From the NCBI GenBank assembly GCA_021776235.1, contig JAJFGG010000018.1, positions 34,962-98,961 on the forward strand: 64,000 bases of DNA, read 5' to 3'. The position numbers and the translations under genes were made by a program. Under the pieces are notes generated by a model. That model was given only the letters and a program-made list of their open reading frames with translations, had not been told where the DNA came from and searched no databases. Positions 1-8,472 of this stretch are shown piece by piece (positions within the stretch are counted from its first letter, which is position 1; each line of letters begins with the position of its first letter). The stretch comes from Alphaproteobacteria bacterium (GTDB lineage Bacteria; Pseudomonadota; Alphaproteobacteria; GCA-2731375).

Positions 1-530
1 AGGCCCAGGGCGCAATCGTGGCCCGCGGCGGCGGGCGTGTTGCCCATATTGTAGAATGTGTTGCGGACCGCGCCGATGGACAGCGGCGGGCCGGTTAGGA
101 AGGTCCAGCTTGCGCCTGCGCCGTGATGCCGCGCGAAATCACTAAGCGCTTCCGGTGTGTCGTTCCGGGGATCGACGGACAGCGATAGCATAGAGACGTC
201 ACTGGACAGGCGTTCGCTGATAAGCCGTTGCACCCGGGCGAGATTCCCGGCAACGGGATAGACCCGTTCGTGGGCGATGGACATGCAATTGAGCATGACG
301 ACGCGCCCATCGACCAGATCTTCCCGGAAACGGACCAGCCGGCCCGCGTGGGTGCGCAGAGCGACATTGGGAATATCGCCGGGAATGCGTCCGCCGGGCC
401 CGCAAAGGTAGGCCGCGGATTGTAACAGCTCGGGCGAGGGTGCCTCCGCCGCCAACAGTCCCGCCATTGGTGTCAGCATCGCGCCGCCGCCCAGTCCCAT
501 GCCCTTTAAAATGTTTCGCCTGTCTGTCAT
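1..530 (-). CDS. Sco1/SenC-like thioredoxin-fold protein, C-terminus off the window
   Basis: Minus-strand frame opening at ATG 528-530 and running off the left edge. The N-terminus (MTDRRNILKGMGLGGGA) carries a twin-arginine-type motif and a Gly/Ala-rich stretch, so Tat export is likely. The body reads like the Sco/SenC copper-chaperone fold: a 'VVMLNCMSIAHERVYPV' segment where the family has its CxxxCP copper site, a helix-rich middle, and 'SVDPRNDTPEALSDFA'. Only the first cysteine of the CxxxC pair is present, so canonical copper binding is doubtful. It lies 48 bp downstream of the multicopper oxidase on the same strand, which fits copper handling for that enzyme. The end of the protein, including the usual distal His region, is not fully visible. 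Confidence 0.7.
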   Translation of the reverse strand, partial: MTDRRNILKGMGLGGGAMLTPMAGLLAAEAPSPELLQSAAYLCGPGGRIPGDIPNVALRTHAGRLVRFREDLVDGRVVMLNCMSIAHERVYPVAGNLARVQRLISERLSSDVSMLSLSVDPRNDTPEALSDFARHHGAGASWTFLTGPPLSIGAVRNTFYNMGNTPAAAGHDCALG

Positions 531-578
531 GACCCCTGTCCTGTTTTGCAGATGTCGTTGCTCATCGTAGCGGGCGGC

Positions 579-2528
579 CTAGCCGTCCTGATACGTCGCC
601 TGAGCCGGCCGTTCCTCGAGATGCGGCCCGGCCGGCGGCCGGGGGTCGGGATAAGGCGGATCAAAGGCCCCTGGATCCTTGGGCGGCTGGTAGGGTCCCG
701 CATCCGCGCCGTAGACCACGGCGGCCGGGCGCGAGCCCAGGAAGCCCTCGCCAGGCGGGACGATGTCCCAGCGTATCATCATGGAATGGTCCTCGTGCAC
801 GACGTTGTGGCAGTGCATGACGTATTTGCCGAGGAAGTCACTGAAGCGCATGTATACCTTTACCTCATCGCCGGGCAGCAGCGTTGCCACGTCACGCCTG
901 TGGCCGCCCATGAAACGGCCGATCTTTTGCCGCTCCCTGTCCGCCGGATCCTCGACGAAGGCCCGCTGTCCGGTTTGCAGCTCCCTTGGCTTATAGGGGC
1001 GGCCATTGACCTCCAGGATCATGAATTCGGTAAAGTGGCAATGGATGGGATGGGACCAGGCATTGCCCGAATTGCGGAACGTCCAGATTTCTGCCGTGCC
1101 ATGTTCAACCGCCGCATCGATGCGATTGGGGTCCATAATCAGGCCGTTGATGTTCCAAAGCCCGCCGGCGTAACCGAAGGCCCAGGTCCGTTCCTGGCGC
1201 ACTTCGCTCAGGTCGATCTTCGGATGCGGGCGCAGGGTGGCGGGGATGCGGCTTTTGTCCACCTCCTGCAGTTCGACAACATCAAAACGCAGAATGCCGT
1301 CGGGCCGGTCCAGGGTGCGCCCCGAGGGTCCCTGGCCCTGGTCCTGCAGCAAATGATTCTCCAGGACGAGATGATCGCCGACCTCGTATTTCGAAAAGTC
1401 GATGATCACGTCGACGCGCTGGGCCACACTCATGTAAATGCTTTCGGCCTCGATCGGTTCCGGCAGCATGTTGCCATCGCCGCTCAGAACCACGAAGTCC
1501 ACCAGGGCATCCCGTTGCAGGTCGCGCAGGAACAACTCGTAAAAGCGGGACGGCCCGCCATCGATAATGCGGAACCGGTATTTGCGGCGCTGGACCTTGA
1601 AATGCGGACGGATGCGGCGGTTGACGGTGATCTGGTCGCCCAGCCAGCCGTCGGTCTGGAAGCCGTTGAACACGACCTGGCCGGCCTCGTCGAAGAGCAC
1701 GTCGTGCAGCATCAGGGGCACGTCGAACTCACCACTCGGAAGGCACCAGGCATCCTTCGGGTCATAGTTGTATTTGGCGGCAACGGTCTTGTATTCCTGG
1801 GACTCTATATCTTCGAAACCAGTATCGTGCTCATCGAACAGCATGTAGAAGCCCGAAAGCCCGGCATAGACATTTGCCGCCGTGTAATCCAGGCGGTGAT
1901 CGTGGTACCAGAGCGTCGTCAACTTCTCCCGCGGGTCGTGGCCCGAAGGAAAATTGGCGTAGTGGTGATCCCAGAATTCACCGGAATCGATCCAGTCCTG
2001 CGGGCTGCCATCGCTCTCGGACGCGGTATGCCCGTTATGTAAATGGGTTGTCGTCGAGGGCAGGGCAAAGGTGACCTGACTGACACCGACCGGTGGCAGA
2101 TCGTTGAAACGCCGGACCAGGATCGGCTCACCGTATCTGGCCTGGAAGATGGGCCCCGGCGTCACGCCGTCGAAGCCCCACGAGAGGCTGCCGCCGTCGT
2201 TCGAATAGGGGGGATGGGGATGATACTGCCAGAGAAACTCTTCCTCGCGGAGCTCGTAGAAGGCGGCCGGCTGATATTGCTCGTAAAGCTGGTGCGCCGC
2301 CGGATCAGGCAATGGGTCCAGCAGGGGTACCGGCGTTTTCACGGGTGGCACGAACAATTCCGCCGCAAACGGTTCGGCATAGGGGCTTGGCGTGCCCAAT
2401 TGCGGGGGGAAGCCGTCGGGGGGCGCCAAATAGCGTTTTAGCTCATCCTGGCTCCTGGCCGCCGCCGCGGCGGCCCCGGCGGCAACGGGGGCAGCCAAGC
2501 CATACTTCAGAAGGTTGCGTCGCTTCAT
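579..2528 (-). CDS. Tat-exported multicopper oxidase
   Basis: A 649-aa protein starting MKRRNLLKYGLAAPVAAG, a twin-arginine-like signal followed by an Ala-rich hydrophobic segment. All four copper motifs of three-domain multicopper oxidases are visible: HLHNGH at about 162-167, WYHDH at about 207-211, HPIHCH at about 493-498 and MHCHNVVHEDHSMM at about 571-584, the last giving the Cys-His bridge and a Met axial ligand as in laccase/CotA/bilirubin-oxidase types. The family oxidises phenols, bilirubin-like substrates or metal ions with reduction of O2 to water in the periplasm; the substrate here cannot be told. A proline-rich tail of about 60 residues follows the last copper site. A Sco-like gene follows 48 bp downstream, suggesting a two-gene operon. 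Confidence 0.88.
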   Translation of the reverse strand: MKRRNLLKYGLAAPVAAGAAAAAARSQDELKRYLAPPDGFPPQLGTPSPYAEPFAAELFVPPVKTPVPLLDPLPDPAAHQLYEQYQPAAFYELREEEFLWQYHPHPPYSNDGGSLSWGFDGVTPGPIFQARYGEPILVRRFNDLPPVGVSQVTFALPSTTTHLHNGHTASESDGSPQDWIDSGEFWDHHYANFPSGHDPREKLTTLWYHDHRLDYTAANVYAGLSGFYMLFDEHDTGFEDIESQEYKTVAAKYNYDPKDAWCLPSGEFDVPLMLHDVLFDEAGQVVFNGFQTDGWLGDQITVNRRIRPHFKVQRRKYRFRIIDGGPSRFYELFLRDLQRDALVDFVVLSGDGNMLPEPIEAESIYMSVAQRVDVIIDFSKYEVGDHLVLENHLLQDQGQGPSGRTLDRPDGILRFDVVELQEVDKSRIPATLRPHPKIDLSEVRQERTWAFGYAGGLWNINGLIMDPNRIDAAVEHGTAEIWTFRNSGNAWSHPIHCHFTEFMILEVNGRPYKPRELQTGQRAFVEDPADRERQKIGRFMGGHRRDVATLLPGDEVKVYMRFSDFLGKYVMHCHNVVHEDHSMMIRWDIVPPGEGFLGSRPAAVVYGADAGPYQPPKDPGAFDPPYPDPRPPAGPHLEERPAQATYQDG

Positions 2529-3086
2529 TTTAACTCGCCCTTTGAATCAAAAAATGAGGAAGCCCTTTATCCTAGACTGTTTTGATATTGAGTTTCAATT
2601 GCTGACGGCAGGCGCAATTGTTGTTTCGACCAAGTAACAATTTATCCGGGAGTTGCAGGCAGGGTGGTTGCCGGCGTTGGGTTCGGCCCAGGTATGTCCC
2701 TGGCATAATGGCACTTTCTCGAAACGGGCCTTGCAGGTGCCCCCGAGACCCTGGTGGTCTGAATCCTCAAAAGTGCGGGGTATGGAATCTTCAGCCGGTT
2801 GCGGGTGTGCGTGTGGCGCGGCCAAATAATATTTGTGGCATAAAGCCGCCGGAGCTATTGGATCATCGTAAGATAACCCATTACGCTCTGGGACTAGATA
2901 CTTCGGGTGCCGTTGTGCCGCGGTGCCATGTTTGGCTTCTTCTATCGTTGCGGCCTTGCCCTACGCGCCATTGACGTTTGGCTGCTCCCCTGGCTGGGGG
3001 CTTTGCGCGGTGCTGTTATTCTGGCTACCATCCCCATGAACGCGAAGTGTATCCCCGACAGGCCTGTTTGAGGCACTGATACTGCC
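2529..3086. other. 558-bp intergenic region between divergent genes
   Basis: This gap separates the divergent starts of the multicopper oxidase and the FAD oxidoreductase and must hold both promoters. I could not pick out a convincing -35/-10 pair, operator or stem-loop. A 47-codon frame (2928-3071, MFGFFYRCGLALRAIDVW...) precedes the oxidoreductase but has no clear ribosome binding site and is not called. Confidence 0.5.
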
Positions 3087-4361
3087 ATGGTGGTCACCTA
3101 CATCGATAGTTATTACGCGCGCACGGCCAACGTTGGTGCTAAGCGTCTGCCATTGGACGGCGACATCGAAACAGATGTCTGTGTGGTCGGTGGCGGACTT
3201 GCGGGCCTGTCGACAGCGTTTGGTCTTGCCGAGCGGGGCGTCTCGGTCGTCTTGCTGGAAGCCCGCCGTATCGCCTGGGGCGCCTCGGGACGCAACGGCG
3301 GCTTCGTCTCGGCCGGTTATTCGAAATCCCTGCGGGAGCTGGAACAGCGCCTGGGACGGGATCACGCGCAAGCGCTTCATGGGCTTAGCCGGGATGCCGT
3401 TGCCCTGATCCGCCAGCGCATCGAAACCTATGCCATTGCCTGTGGGCCGATCGTCGACGGCACCATCCGGGCGTCCTGGTTCGACGATGCAGACAGCCTG
3501 AAGCGCGAGCGCGACTATATGGCGGACATGACCGGCGTTGAAGAGGAATTCTGGCCGCGCGAGAAACTTGGCGCGCTGTTGCTCAGCGAACGCTATTACG
3601 ATGGCCTGTTCAATCCGGACAGTTTCCAATTTCATCCCCTGAACTACAGCCTGGGGCTTGCCGCCGCCGCAGAGAACAAGGGCGCACTGATTTTCGAGGG
3701 CGCGGCGGTCACGTCGCTGGATCTGGACGGGTCGGTGAAAGTCGTCCGTACGGCTGATGGTGAAGTGCGAGCGGCGGCGGTGGTCATGGCCTGCGGCGGC
3801 TACATAGATGGTCTGCACCGGAAAATGTCGGGCGCTGTCGTGCCCGTCGGCACCTATGTCGCGGTAACCGAGCCATTGGGAGAGCGTCTGCGGACCGCGA
3901 TCCGCACGCCGCATGCTGTTCATGATACGCGGTTCGCCCTCGACTATTACCGGCCCTTGCACGACAGCCGCATTCTCTGGGGTGGGCGGATCACCGTGCG
4001 GCGAAGCCCGCCGCCGGATCTGGCCGGCCTGATGCGGGGCGATCTTCTCAAGGTCTATCCGCAGTTGGCCGGCGTTGAAATGGAAACCGCCTGGAATGGT
4101 CTGATGAGCTATGGGACCCACAAGATGCCGCAAATCGGCGAGGCCACGCCAGGAGTGTGGTACGCCATGGGTTTTGGCGGCCATGGCATGAATACGACGA
4201 CCCTTGCAGGTGAACTCGTCGCCAGCGCCATTGCCGAGGGCGATGACCGCCATCGACTATTCTCATCTTTCGGCCTGACCCCCACGGGTGGCTTCATGGG
4301 CGCGGCCGCGGCGCAATTGACATACTGGTTCTATGGCCTGCGCGACGCCATGAAGACATAA
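3087..4361 (+). CDS. FAD-dependent amine oxidoreductase, PuuB/OrdL-like (DAO family)
   Basis: A 424-aa flavoprotein. The start 'SYYARTANVGAKRLP' followed by 'VCVVGGGLAGLSTAFGLAERG' and 'LLEA' is the Rossmann FAD-binding arrangement typical of gamma-glutamylputrescine oxidoreductase PuuB and its relatives; 'WGASGRNGG' is the conserved covalent/FAD-proximal segment of this group. The C-terminal 'WYAMGFGGHGMNTTT' matches the DAO-family FAD closing motif. The family oxidises amines or N-substituted amino acids with O2 or another acceptor in the cytoplasm. No other polyamine genes are adjacent, so the substrate is open. The ATG at 3087 has only a weak upstream GAGG. Confidence 0.82.
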   Translation: MVVTYIDSYYARTANVGAKRLPLDGDIETDVCVVGGGLAGLSTAFGLAERGVSVVLLEARRIAWGASGRNGGFVSAGYSKSLRELEQRLGRDHAQALHGLSRDAVALIRQRIETYAIACGPIVDGTIRASWFDDADSLKRERDYMADMTGVEEEFWPREKLGALLLSERYYDGLFNPDSFQFHPLNYSLGLAAAAENKGALIFEGAAVTSLDLDGSVKVVRTADGEVRAAAVVMACGGYIDGLHRKMSGAVVPVGTYVAVTEPLGERLRTAIRTPHAVHDTRFALDYYRPLHDSRILWGGRITVRRSPPPDLAGLMRGDLLKVYPQLAGVEMETAWNGLMSYGTHKMPQIGEATPGVWYAMGFGGHGMNTTTLAGELVASAIAEGDDRHRLFSSFGLTPTGGFMGAAAAQLTYWFYGLRDAMKT

Positions 4362-4402
4362 CTCACGCCTGCGCCGGAATGATTAACCAGTTGAGGGCGC
4401 GG

Positions 4403-4600
4403 CTATTGGGCCGCGTCGTCGCCGCGGCGGAGCAGCCACAGACCGGCTAACGCGGCGACGAAGCCAACTGCCGCCACGCCCCATGACGCCGGTCCCATCT
4501 CTATCATCTGGTTGCCGATCAGCAGATCATGCAAATAGGCGTAATGACCCACCAGCACACCAGCTAAAGCCAATAACATACCGGTCTTGGCATTCATCAT
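4403..4600 (-). CDS. small two-helix membrane protein, unknown
   Basis: A 65-aa protein starting MMNAKTGMLLALAGVLVG. The start is chosen because GGAGG lies 7 nt before the first ATG of an ATGATG pair, whereas a longer in-frame extension to 4726 lacks a binding site. Two hydrophobic segments are visible (about 6-22 and 40-57), and the C-terminus is charged (RRGDDAAQ), so an inner-membrane hairpin is likely. It resembles no family I can name. It is convergent with the preceding FAD oxidoreductase. Confidence 0.6.
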   Translation of the reverse strand: MMNAKTGMLLALAGVLVGHYAYLHDLLIGNQMIEMGPASWGVAAVGFVAALAGLWLLRRGDDAAQ

Positions 4601-4764
4601 GTCGTTTCCTCCGACTTTGTATAACTGCCCACACTCTAATATATCGGCGTAGGACAAGCCAATTGCCAACTTTGGATACGTGCGCACCGCGCCGCCTTGA
4701 CGGCCTGGATCGTAGGCAACAGCCAAAATAGGGGGCGCCGGAAGGTGTCGAAACCTAAATTCCC

Positions 4765-5175
4765 TCAGCGCGAGTTCTTGGCGAATGCCTGACAGTTGGC
4801 GATCTCGGGCAGCCAGCTTTGGGCGCTGTCGGTCCAGATGTTGAGTTTCGGTTCGAACCAGGAGGTATCATCAAAGCTGCCGACCTTGATCGAGACAACA
4901 TCGGGCATTCGGCGGATATTCAACAGTACCGGGGCACCGCAGTTGGGGCAAAAATTAATCTCCAGCCTGTTGCCGCTGTCACCGCTGTATTCATAGCCTT
5001 TCAACTCACCCGTGACCTGCAAGGCGGCGCGGGGGACAAGGGCGATGGTCGAAAGGGCACTACCGCTGCTTTTCTGGCAAATTGTGCAGTTGCAGAGCAT
5101 GGTTGCTATGGGCTCCGCCGTCAGTTCATAGCGCACCGCACCGCACAGGCAGCCGCCGGTCCTGCTTTCCGTCAT
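4765..5175 (-). CDS. GFA-family (CENP-V/glutathione-dependent formaldehyde-activating) zinc protein
   Basis: A 136-aa protein with the Cys pattern of the GFA domain: 'GGCLCGAVRYEL' near residue 8, 'CNCTICQKSSGSA' near 32-44 and 'FCPNCGAPV' near 78-86, which bind two zinc ions. The start at 5175 (MTESRTGG) has a GGAGTG binding site about 7 nt upstream; the frame stays open further but would overlap the divergent EthD gene. Family members are named after formaldehyde-glutathione adduct formation, but most have no proven activity. Function is therefore general only. Confidence 0.85.
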   Translation of the reverse strand: MTESRTGGCLCGAVRYELTAEPIATMLCNCTICQKSSGSALSTIALVPRAALQVTGELKGYEYSGDSGNRLEINFCPNCGAPVLLNIRRMPDVVSIKVGSFDDTSWFEPKLNIWTDSAQSWLPEIANCQAFAKNSR

Positions 5176-5318
5176 GGCAATCACTCCGCTATCTGGCCCG
5201 ATCCGCGACAGTAACGCCAGAAGCAGCGAATTTACAAATGATTGAATTGACACATGATCCCACCTAGCCTGTAGAAACGACGGAAACGCAGGCGATGCCG
5301 GGCGCGGGGTGAGGGACG

Positions 5319-5993
5319 ATGATAAAAATTTGTGAAGTGGCATACCGCCGGCCGGGCATGGGGGTGGAGGACTTCCAGGCCTATTGGCGGGGCATTCACG
5401 GGCCCATCGTGGCTCGCATCCCAGGCATCCGGCGTTATGTGCAATGCCATCCCTCTCTCAGGGGCTATGACAAGGGCGATCTGATCTGTGATGGCGTGGC
5501 TGAGATCTGGGTCGACAATAAGGAAGCCCTGTGGGCTATGGCGACCACGACGGAATTCGCGGCCGCCAAAAGAGACGAACCGAACTTTATCGACGGTGGC
5601 CGATTGGTCGAGCTATTGACCACGGAAACCGTGATCAAGGACGGTTCGGTGCCGGACAACGGCGTCAAAAGCATCTCTTTGTTGAAATTCAAGGCGGGAA
5701 TGGATCCGGCGCAAGCGCAGACCTATTGGCGCGAGACCCATGGCCCGATCGCGGCGGAAATCAAAACTCTGCGCCGTTATGTGCAATGCCCGGTGCGTCT
5801 GGGCGCCTATGGCAAAGCGGTGCCGCCGGCCTTTGACGGCCTGCCCATGGCCTGGTTTGACTCCGTCGATCATATGCGGCAATCCGCGCGCTCTGACGCC
5901 TATGCCCGGACCAAGGCCGATGAGGTGAACTTTCTGGAACCGGGGCGCATCGGCTCGATAATAACCAGGGAACATGTGATCGTCGGTGCCTGA
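5319..5993 (+). CDS. tandem EthD-domain protein
   Basis: A 224-aa protein made of two copies of an EthD-type dimeric alpha+beta barrel. The repeats are easy to see: 'YWRGIHGPIVARIPGIRRYV' (about 23-42) and 'YWRETHGPIAAEIKTLRRYV' (about 136-155), both with the conserved HGP. EthD proteins were first seen next to cytochrome P450 genes for ether degradation; other members are reductases or small-molecule binding proteins. Here no P450 is nearby. The start has GAGGG 4-5 nt upstream. Its role cannot be assigned beyond the fold. Confidence 0.8.
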   Translation: MIKICEVAYRRPGMGVEDFQAYWRGIHGPIVARIPGIRRYVQCHPSLRGYDKGDLICDGVAEIWVDNKEALWAMATTTEFAAAKRDEPNFIDGGRLVELLTTETVIKDGSVPDNGVKSISLLKFKAGMDPAQAQTYWRETHGPIAAEIKTLRRYVQCPVRLGAYGKAVPPAFDGLPMAWFDSVDHMRQSARSDAYARTKADEVNFLEPGRIGSIITREHVIVGA

Positions 5994-6017
5994 TCGGCCC
6001 GTGATCTGTCCCCGACT

Positions 6018-6812
6018 TCAACGGCCCTCAAACCGCGGTTTCCGCTTTTCCGCGAAGGCGGCCAGGCCTTCTTCGCGATCATAGGAAGTCGCGTGCTGGG
6101 CGTTGATCGCCAGTTCATAACGCAGGGCGGACGCCAGAGATTGTTCCTGTCCATCGTCGATCATGCGTTTCATGCGGCGCAGGCCGATCGGGCTTTTTTC
6201 CGCCAGGGTGCCAACCAGATCCGCCAGGGCCTCGGTCAGGCCGTCGTCGGGCGCCACCTGATTGACCAGACCCCATGCCATCATCTGCCGGGCTGGCAGA
6301 AATTGTCCCGTGTAGATCAGTTCCTTGGCCCGGGTAGGACCGATCTTGCGGGGCAGGCGGACGGAATTTCCGCCGCCGGGAACCAGACCGAAGTTGGCGT
6401 GGGCATCGCCGAATTTCGCACTCTCCACGGCGACGACCAAATCACAGGCCATGACCAATTCCAGGCCGCCGGCCAGGGCCAGGCCATTGACCGCTGCGAT
6501 CACTGGTGTGGGGAAGGCCTCCAAGCGCAACAATATGCGCCGTAAAGCATCGAGGAACTGGCTGTTGACCACCGCCGCGTCCGCGCCGCTCATGCGCTCC
6601 TTCGCTGCTTTCAGGTCCGCCCCGGCGCAAAAGGCCCGCCCATTGCCGCTGATGGACAATGCGCATAGCTGATGGCGGTCTTCGATTTTGTCCAGGGCGG
6701 CATTCAGATCGTCAATCATGGCCGGCGAGATGCTGTTCAAGGCGTCCGGCCGGTTCAAGGTGATGGCGACATGATGGCCATGATCGACAAGCTTGATGGT
6801 CTCGTACTTCAT
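6018..6812 (-). CDS. enoyl-CoA hydratase/isomerase (crotonase) family protein
   Basis: A 264-aa crotonase-superfamily protein. Oxyanion-hole segments are present: 'GRAFCAGADLKAAKERM' (about 58-74) and 'NGLALAGGLELVMACD'. The first catalytic Glu (in GGLEL) is kept, but where crotonase has its second Glu ('PEITIG') this protein reads 'DAHANFG', i.e. His or Ala. It may therefore not be a standard 2-enoyl-CoA hydratase; isomerase, lyase or hydrolase chemistry on an acyl-CoA is possible. A GGGAG binding site precedes the ATG. No other beta-oxidation genes flank it. Confidence 0.83.
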   Translation of the reverse strand: MKYETIKLVDHGHHVAITLNRPDALNSISPAMIDDLNAALDKIEDRHQLCALSISGNGRAFCAGADLKAAKERMSGADAAVVNSQFLDALRRILLRLEAFPTPVIAAVNGLALAGGLELVMACDLVVAVESAKFGDAHANFGLVPGGGNSVRLPRKIGPTRAKELIYTGQFLPARQMMAWGLVNQVAPDDGLTEALADLVGTLAEKSPIGLRRMKRMIDDGQEQSLASALRYELAINAQHATSYDREEGLAAFAEKRKPRFEGR

Positions 6813-6941
6813 CGTTGTGCTCCCAATCCCATTGTCCGGATTATTTCATGCCGGCCCCGTTGGGGCGATAGGAGAATGGCTCTTCCCCCCGGCCGTCCAC
6901 TCGGTTACCGTTGGCCTGTCGTCGGCAGCAGGGCAGGGGTA

Positions 6942-7204
6942 ATACCACCTTGCAATGATAGGGACCCATTTAGACGCCTTGCGGAAATTTTCGGGTAGGA
7001 GCGTGCGACGCAGCGATACGGGGTATCGTCAGTCGTGCGCGACGCCATCCGAAAACTTCCGCAAGGCGCCGTTCCGGTCGTCTTCGCGCGCCCTCGGATG
7101 GCGTCGAGAAGGCTTGACGATGTCCCACATCGCCAGCCCCTTCTCTCCTACCCGAGGGCGCGCGGAGACGATCTATATGGGTTCCTATCATTGCAAGGTG
7201 GTAT
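6942..7204. mobile_element. 263-bp palindromic MITE-like element with cloverleaf structure
   Basis: The ends form a 28-bp terminal inverted repeat with one mismatch: ATACCACCTTGCAATGATAG... at 6942-6969 and its complement at 7177-7204. Inside are two further long hairpins: arm 1 pairs 6976-6994 with 7049-7067 (18 of 19 matching) and arm 2 pairs 7076-7097 with 7152-7173 (20 of 22, both differences G-T/G-U compatible). Each arm has smaller nested dyads at its tip (around GATACGGGGTATC and GATGTCCCACATC). There is no coding frame of note and no transposase. This looks like a non-autonomous palindromic element; target-site duplication is ambiguous (TA-rich at both ends). It is the only copy in the window. 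Confidence 0.75.
7195..7201 (+). promoter_or_regulatory. Shine-Dalgarno site contributed by the element's right inverted repeat
   Basis: AAGGTGG lies 8 nt before the ATG at 7210 and is wholly inside the right terminal repeat of the palindromic element. No other well-spaced purine-rich site exists, since the element ends only 5 bp before the start codon. The hydrolase therefore seems to be translated from a sequence donated by the element. Confidence 0.6.
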
Positions 7205-7209
7205 AAGGC

Positions 7210-8445
7210 ATGCAAAATCTGGCAATTAACAGCGATCGCTTGTGGGCCTCCTTGATGGAGATGGCGCAGATTGGCGCCACGGAAAAGGGTGGTGTGAACC
7301 GGCAGGCATTGACGGAACTGGACGGGCAGGGCCGTGATTTGTTCGTGCGCTGGTGCCAGGAGGCGGGATGCAGCGTCCGGGTTGACGCCGTCGGTAATAT
7401 CTATGCCCGCCGTCCCGGGCGGGACGATAGCCGGGCCCCGGTCATGACCGGCAGCCATCTTGATACCCAGCCGACAGGCGGCAAATATGATGGCGTCTTC
7501 GGAGTACTGTCGGGCCTGGAGGTGATCCGCACCTTGAACGACCTGAACTACGAGACGGAACGGCCGATCGAGGTGACGGTCTGGACCAACGAGGAAGGTT
7601 GCCGCTTTGCCCCGGCCATGATGGGCTCGGGCGTCGCCATAGGAAAGTTCGATCTGGACGAGGTTTATGCAATGACCGATGCCGCGGGCAAGACTTTCCG
7701 CGATGAGCTGGAGGCCATTGGCTATTTGGGCGATGCGGCGGCAAAAGTCGGAGAGGTCGCGGCATTTTTCGAAGTGCATATTGAACAGGGCCCTATTCTG
7801 GAAGGCGAGGCGAAAACCATCGGCATTGTCCAGGGCGCCCAGGGACAACGCTGGTTCGATATCACCCTGACCGGGCAGGAAGCCCATGCCGGGCCGACGC
7901 CCATGAAAATCCGCCGCGACGCCCTGGTCGGCGCCGCCGAACTGGTTGGGGCAGCGAACCGCATCGGCCTGGAATTTCAACCGGGCGCCTGTGCCACCGT
8001 GGGCCAGTTCGATGTCAGCCCCAACTCCCGCAATACCATTCCCGGCCAGGTCGTCTTCAGTGTCGATTTTCGCCATCCCGAGGACGACCGCCTTTCAGCC
8101 ATGAAAGCGGCCTTGCTTGAAGCGTGCGAGGCCGCGGCCGGCGCCCGTGGCCTGGAACTGGATTGCCAGGAAATCTGGTACCAACCGCCAATTGTCTTCA
8201 ATGCAGATTGCGTTGCCGCTGTCCGCGGCGGTGCCGAAGCCGTGGGCCTTGATGGCATGGCGATCGTTTCGGGTGCCGGACATGACGCCTGTCATATTTC
8301 GACCGTGGCGCCCACGGGTATGATCTTTGTGCCTTGCAAGGACGGGATCAGCCATAACGAGGTGGAAAGCGCGACGCAGAGCGATTGCGCTGCCGGGTGC
8401 AACGTGCTGCTGCACGCCATGATAGACCGGGCCAACGCAAAATAG
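7210..8445 (+). CDS. N-carbamoyl-L-amino acid hydrolase/allantoate amidohydrolase family (M20 metallopeptidase)
   Basis: A 411-aa member of the hydantoinase/carbamoylase group of M20 amidohydrolases. Metal ligands are visible: 'GSHLDTQPTGGKYDGVFG' (about 79-96, His and bridging Asp), 'TNEEGCRF' (about 125-132, Glu pair), 'HIEQGP' (about 188-193) and a C-terminal 'KDGISHNEVE' His. 'GQEAHAGPTPM' starts the lid/dimerisation domain. Such enzymes cleave N-carbamoyl amino acids, ureidoglycine/allantoate or beta-ureidopropionate to ammonia, CO2 and an amino acid in the cytosol. The 5-prime end is immediately after the palindromic element. No hydantoinase or transporter adjoins it. Confidence 0.87.
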   Translation: MQNLAINSDRLWASLMEMAQIGATEKGGVNRQALTELDGQGRDLFVRWCQEAGCSVRVDAVGNIYARRPGRDDSRAPVMTGSHLDTQPTGGKYDGVFGVLSGLEVIRTLNDLNYETERPIEVTVWTNEEGCRFAPAMMGSGVAIGKFDLDEVYAMTDAAGKTFRDELEAIGYLGDAAAKVGEVAAFFEVHIEQGPILEGEAKTIGIVQGAQGQRWFDITLTGQEAHAGPTPMKIRRDALVGAAELVGAANRIGLEFQPGACATVGQFDVSPNSRNTIPGQVVFSVDFRHPEDDRLSAMKAALLEACEAAAGARGLELDCQEIWYQPPIVFNADCVAAVRGGAEAVGLDGMAIVSGAGHDACHISTVAPTGMIFVPCKDGISHNEVESATQSDCAAGCNVLLHAMIDRANAK

Positions 8446-8472
8446 GGTCGGCGCGAGACAGAGCCGGGTCAA

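Noticed and set aside
546..2042. Long plus-strand open frame opposite the multicopper oxidase
   Set aside because: It is the antisense shadow of a gene with all copper motifs in place, and its protein has no recognisable domain.
2928..3071. 47-codon frame before the FAD oxidoreductase
   Set aside because: Hydrophobic in places but without a ribosome binding site or recognisable family; too short to support alone.
2961..4253. 430-codon minus-strand open frame opposite the FAD oxidoreductase
   Set aside because: The plus-strand frame has a clear FAD-binding domain; the antisense frame shows no motif and arises from GC-rich codon bias.
6970..8076. 368-codon minus-strand open frame across the palindromic element and hydrolase
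   Set aside because: It is antisense to the M20 hydrolase and runs through the element; no motif or binding site.
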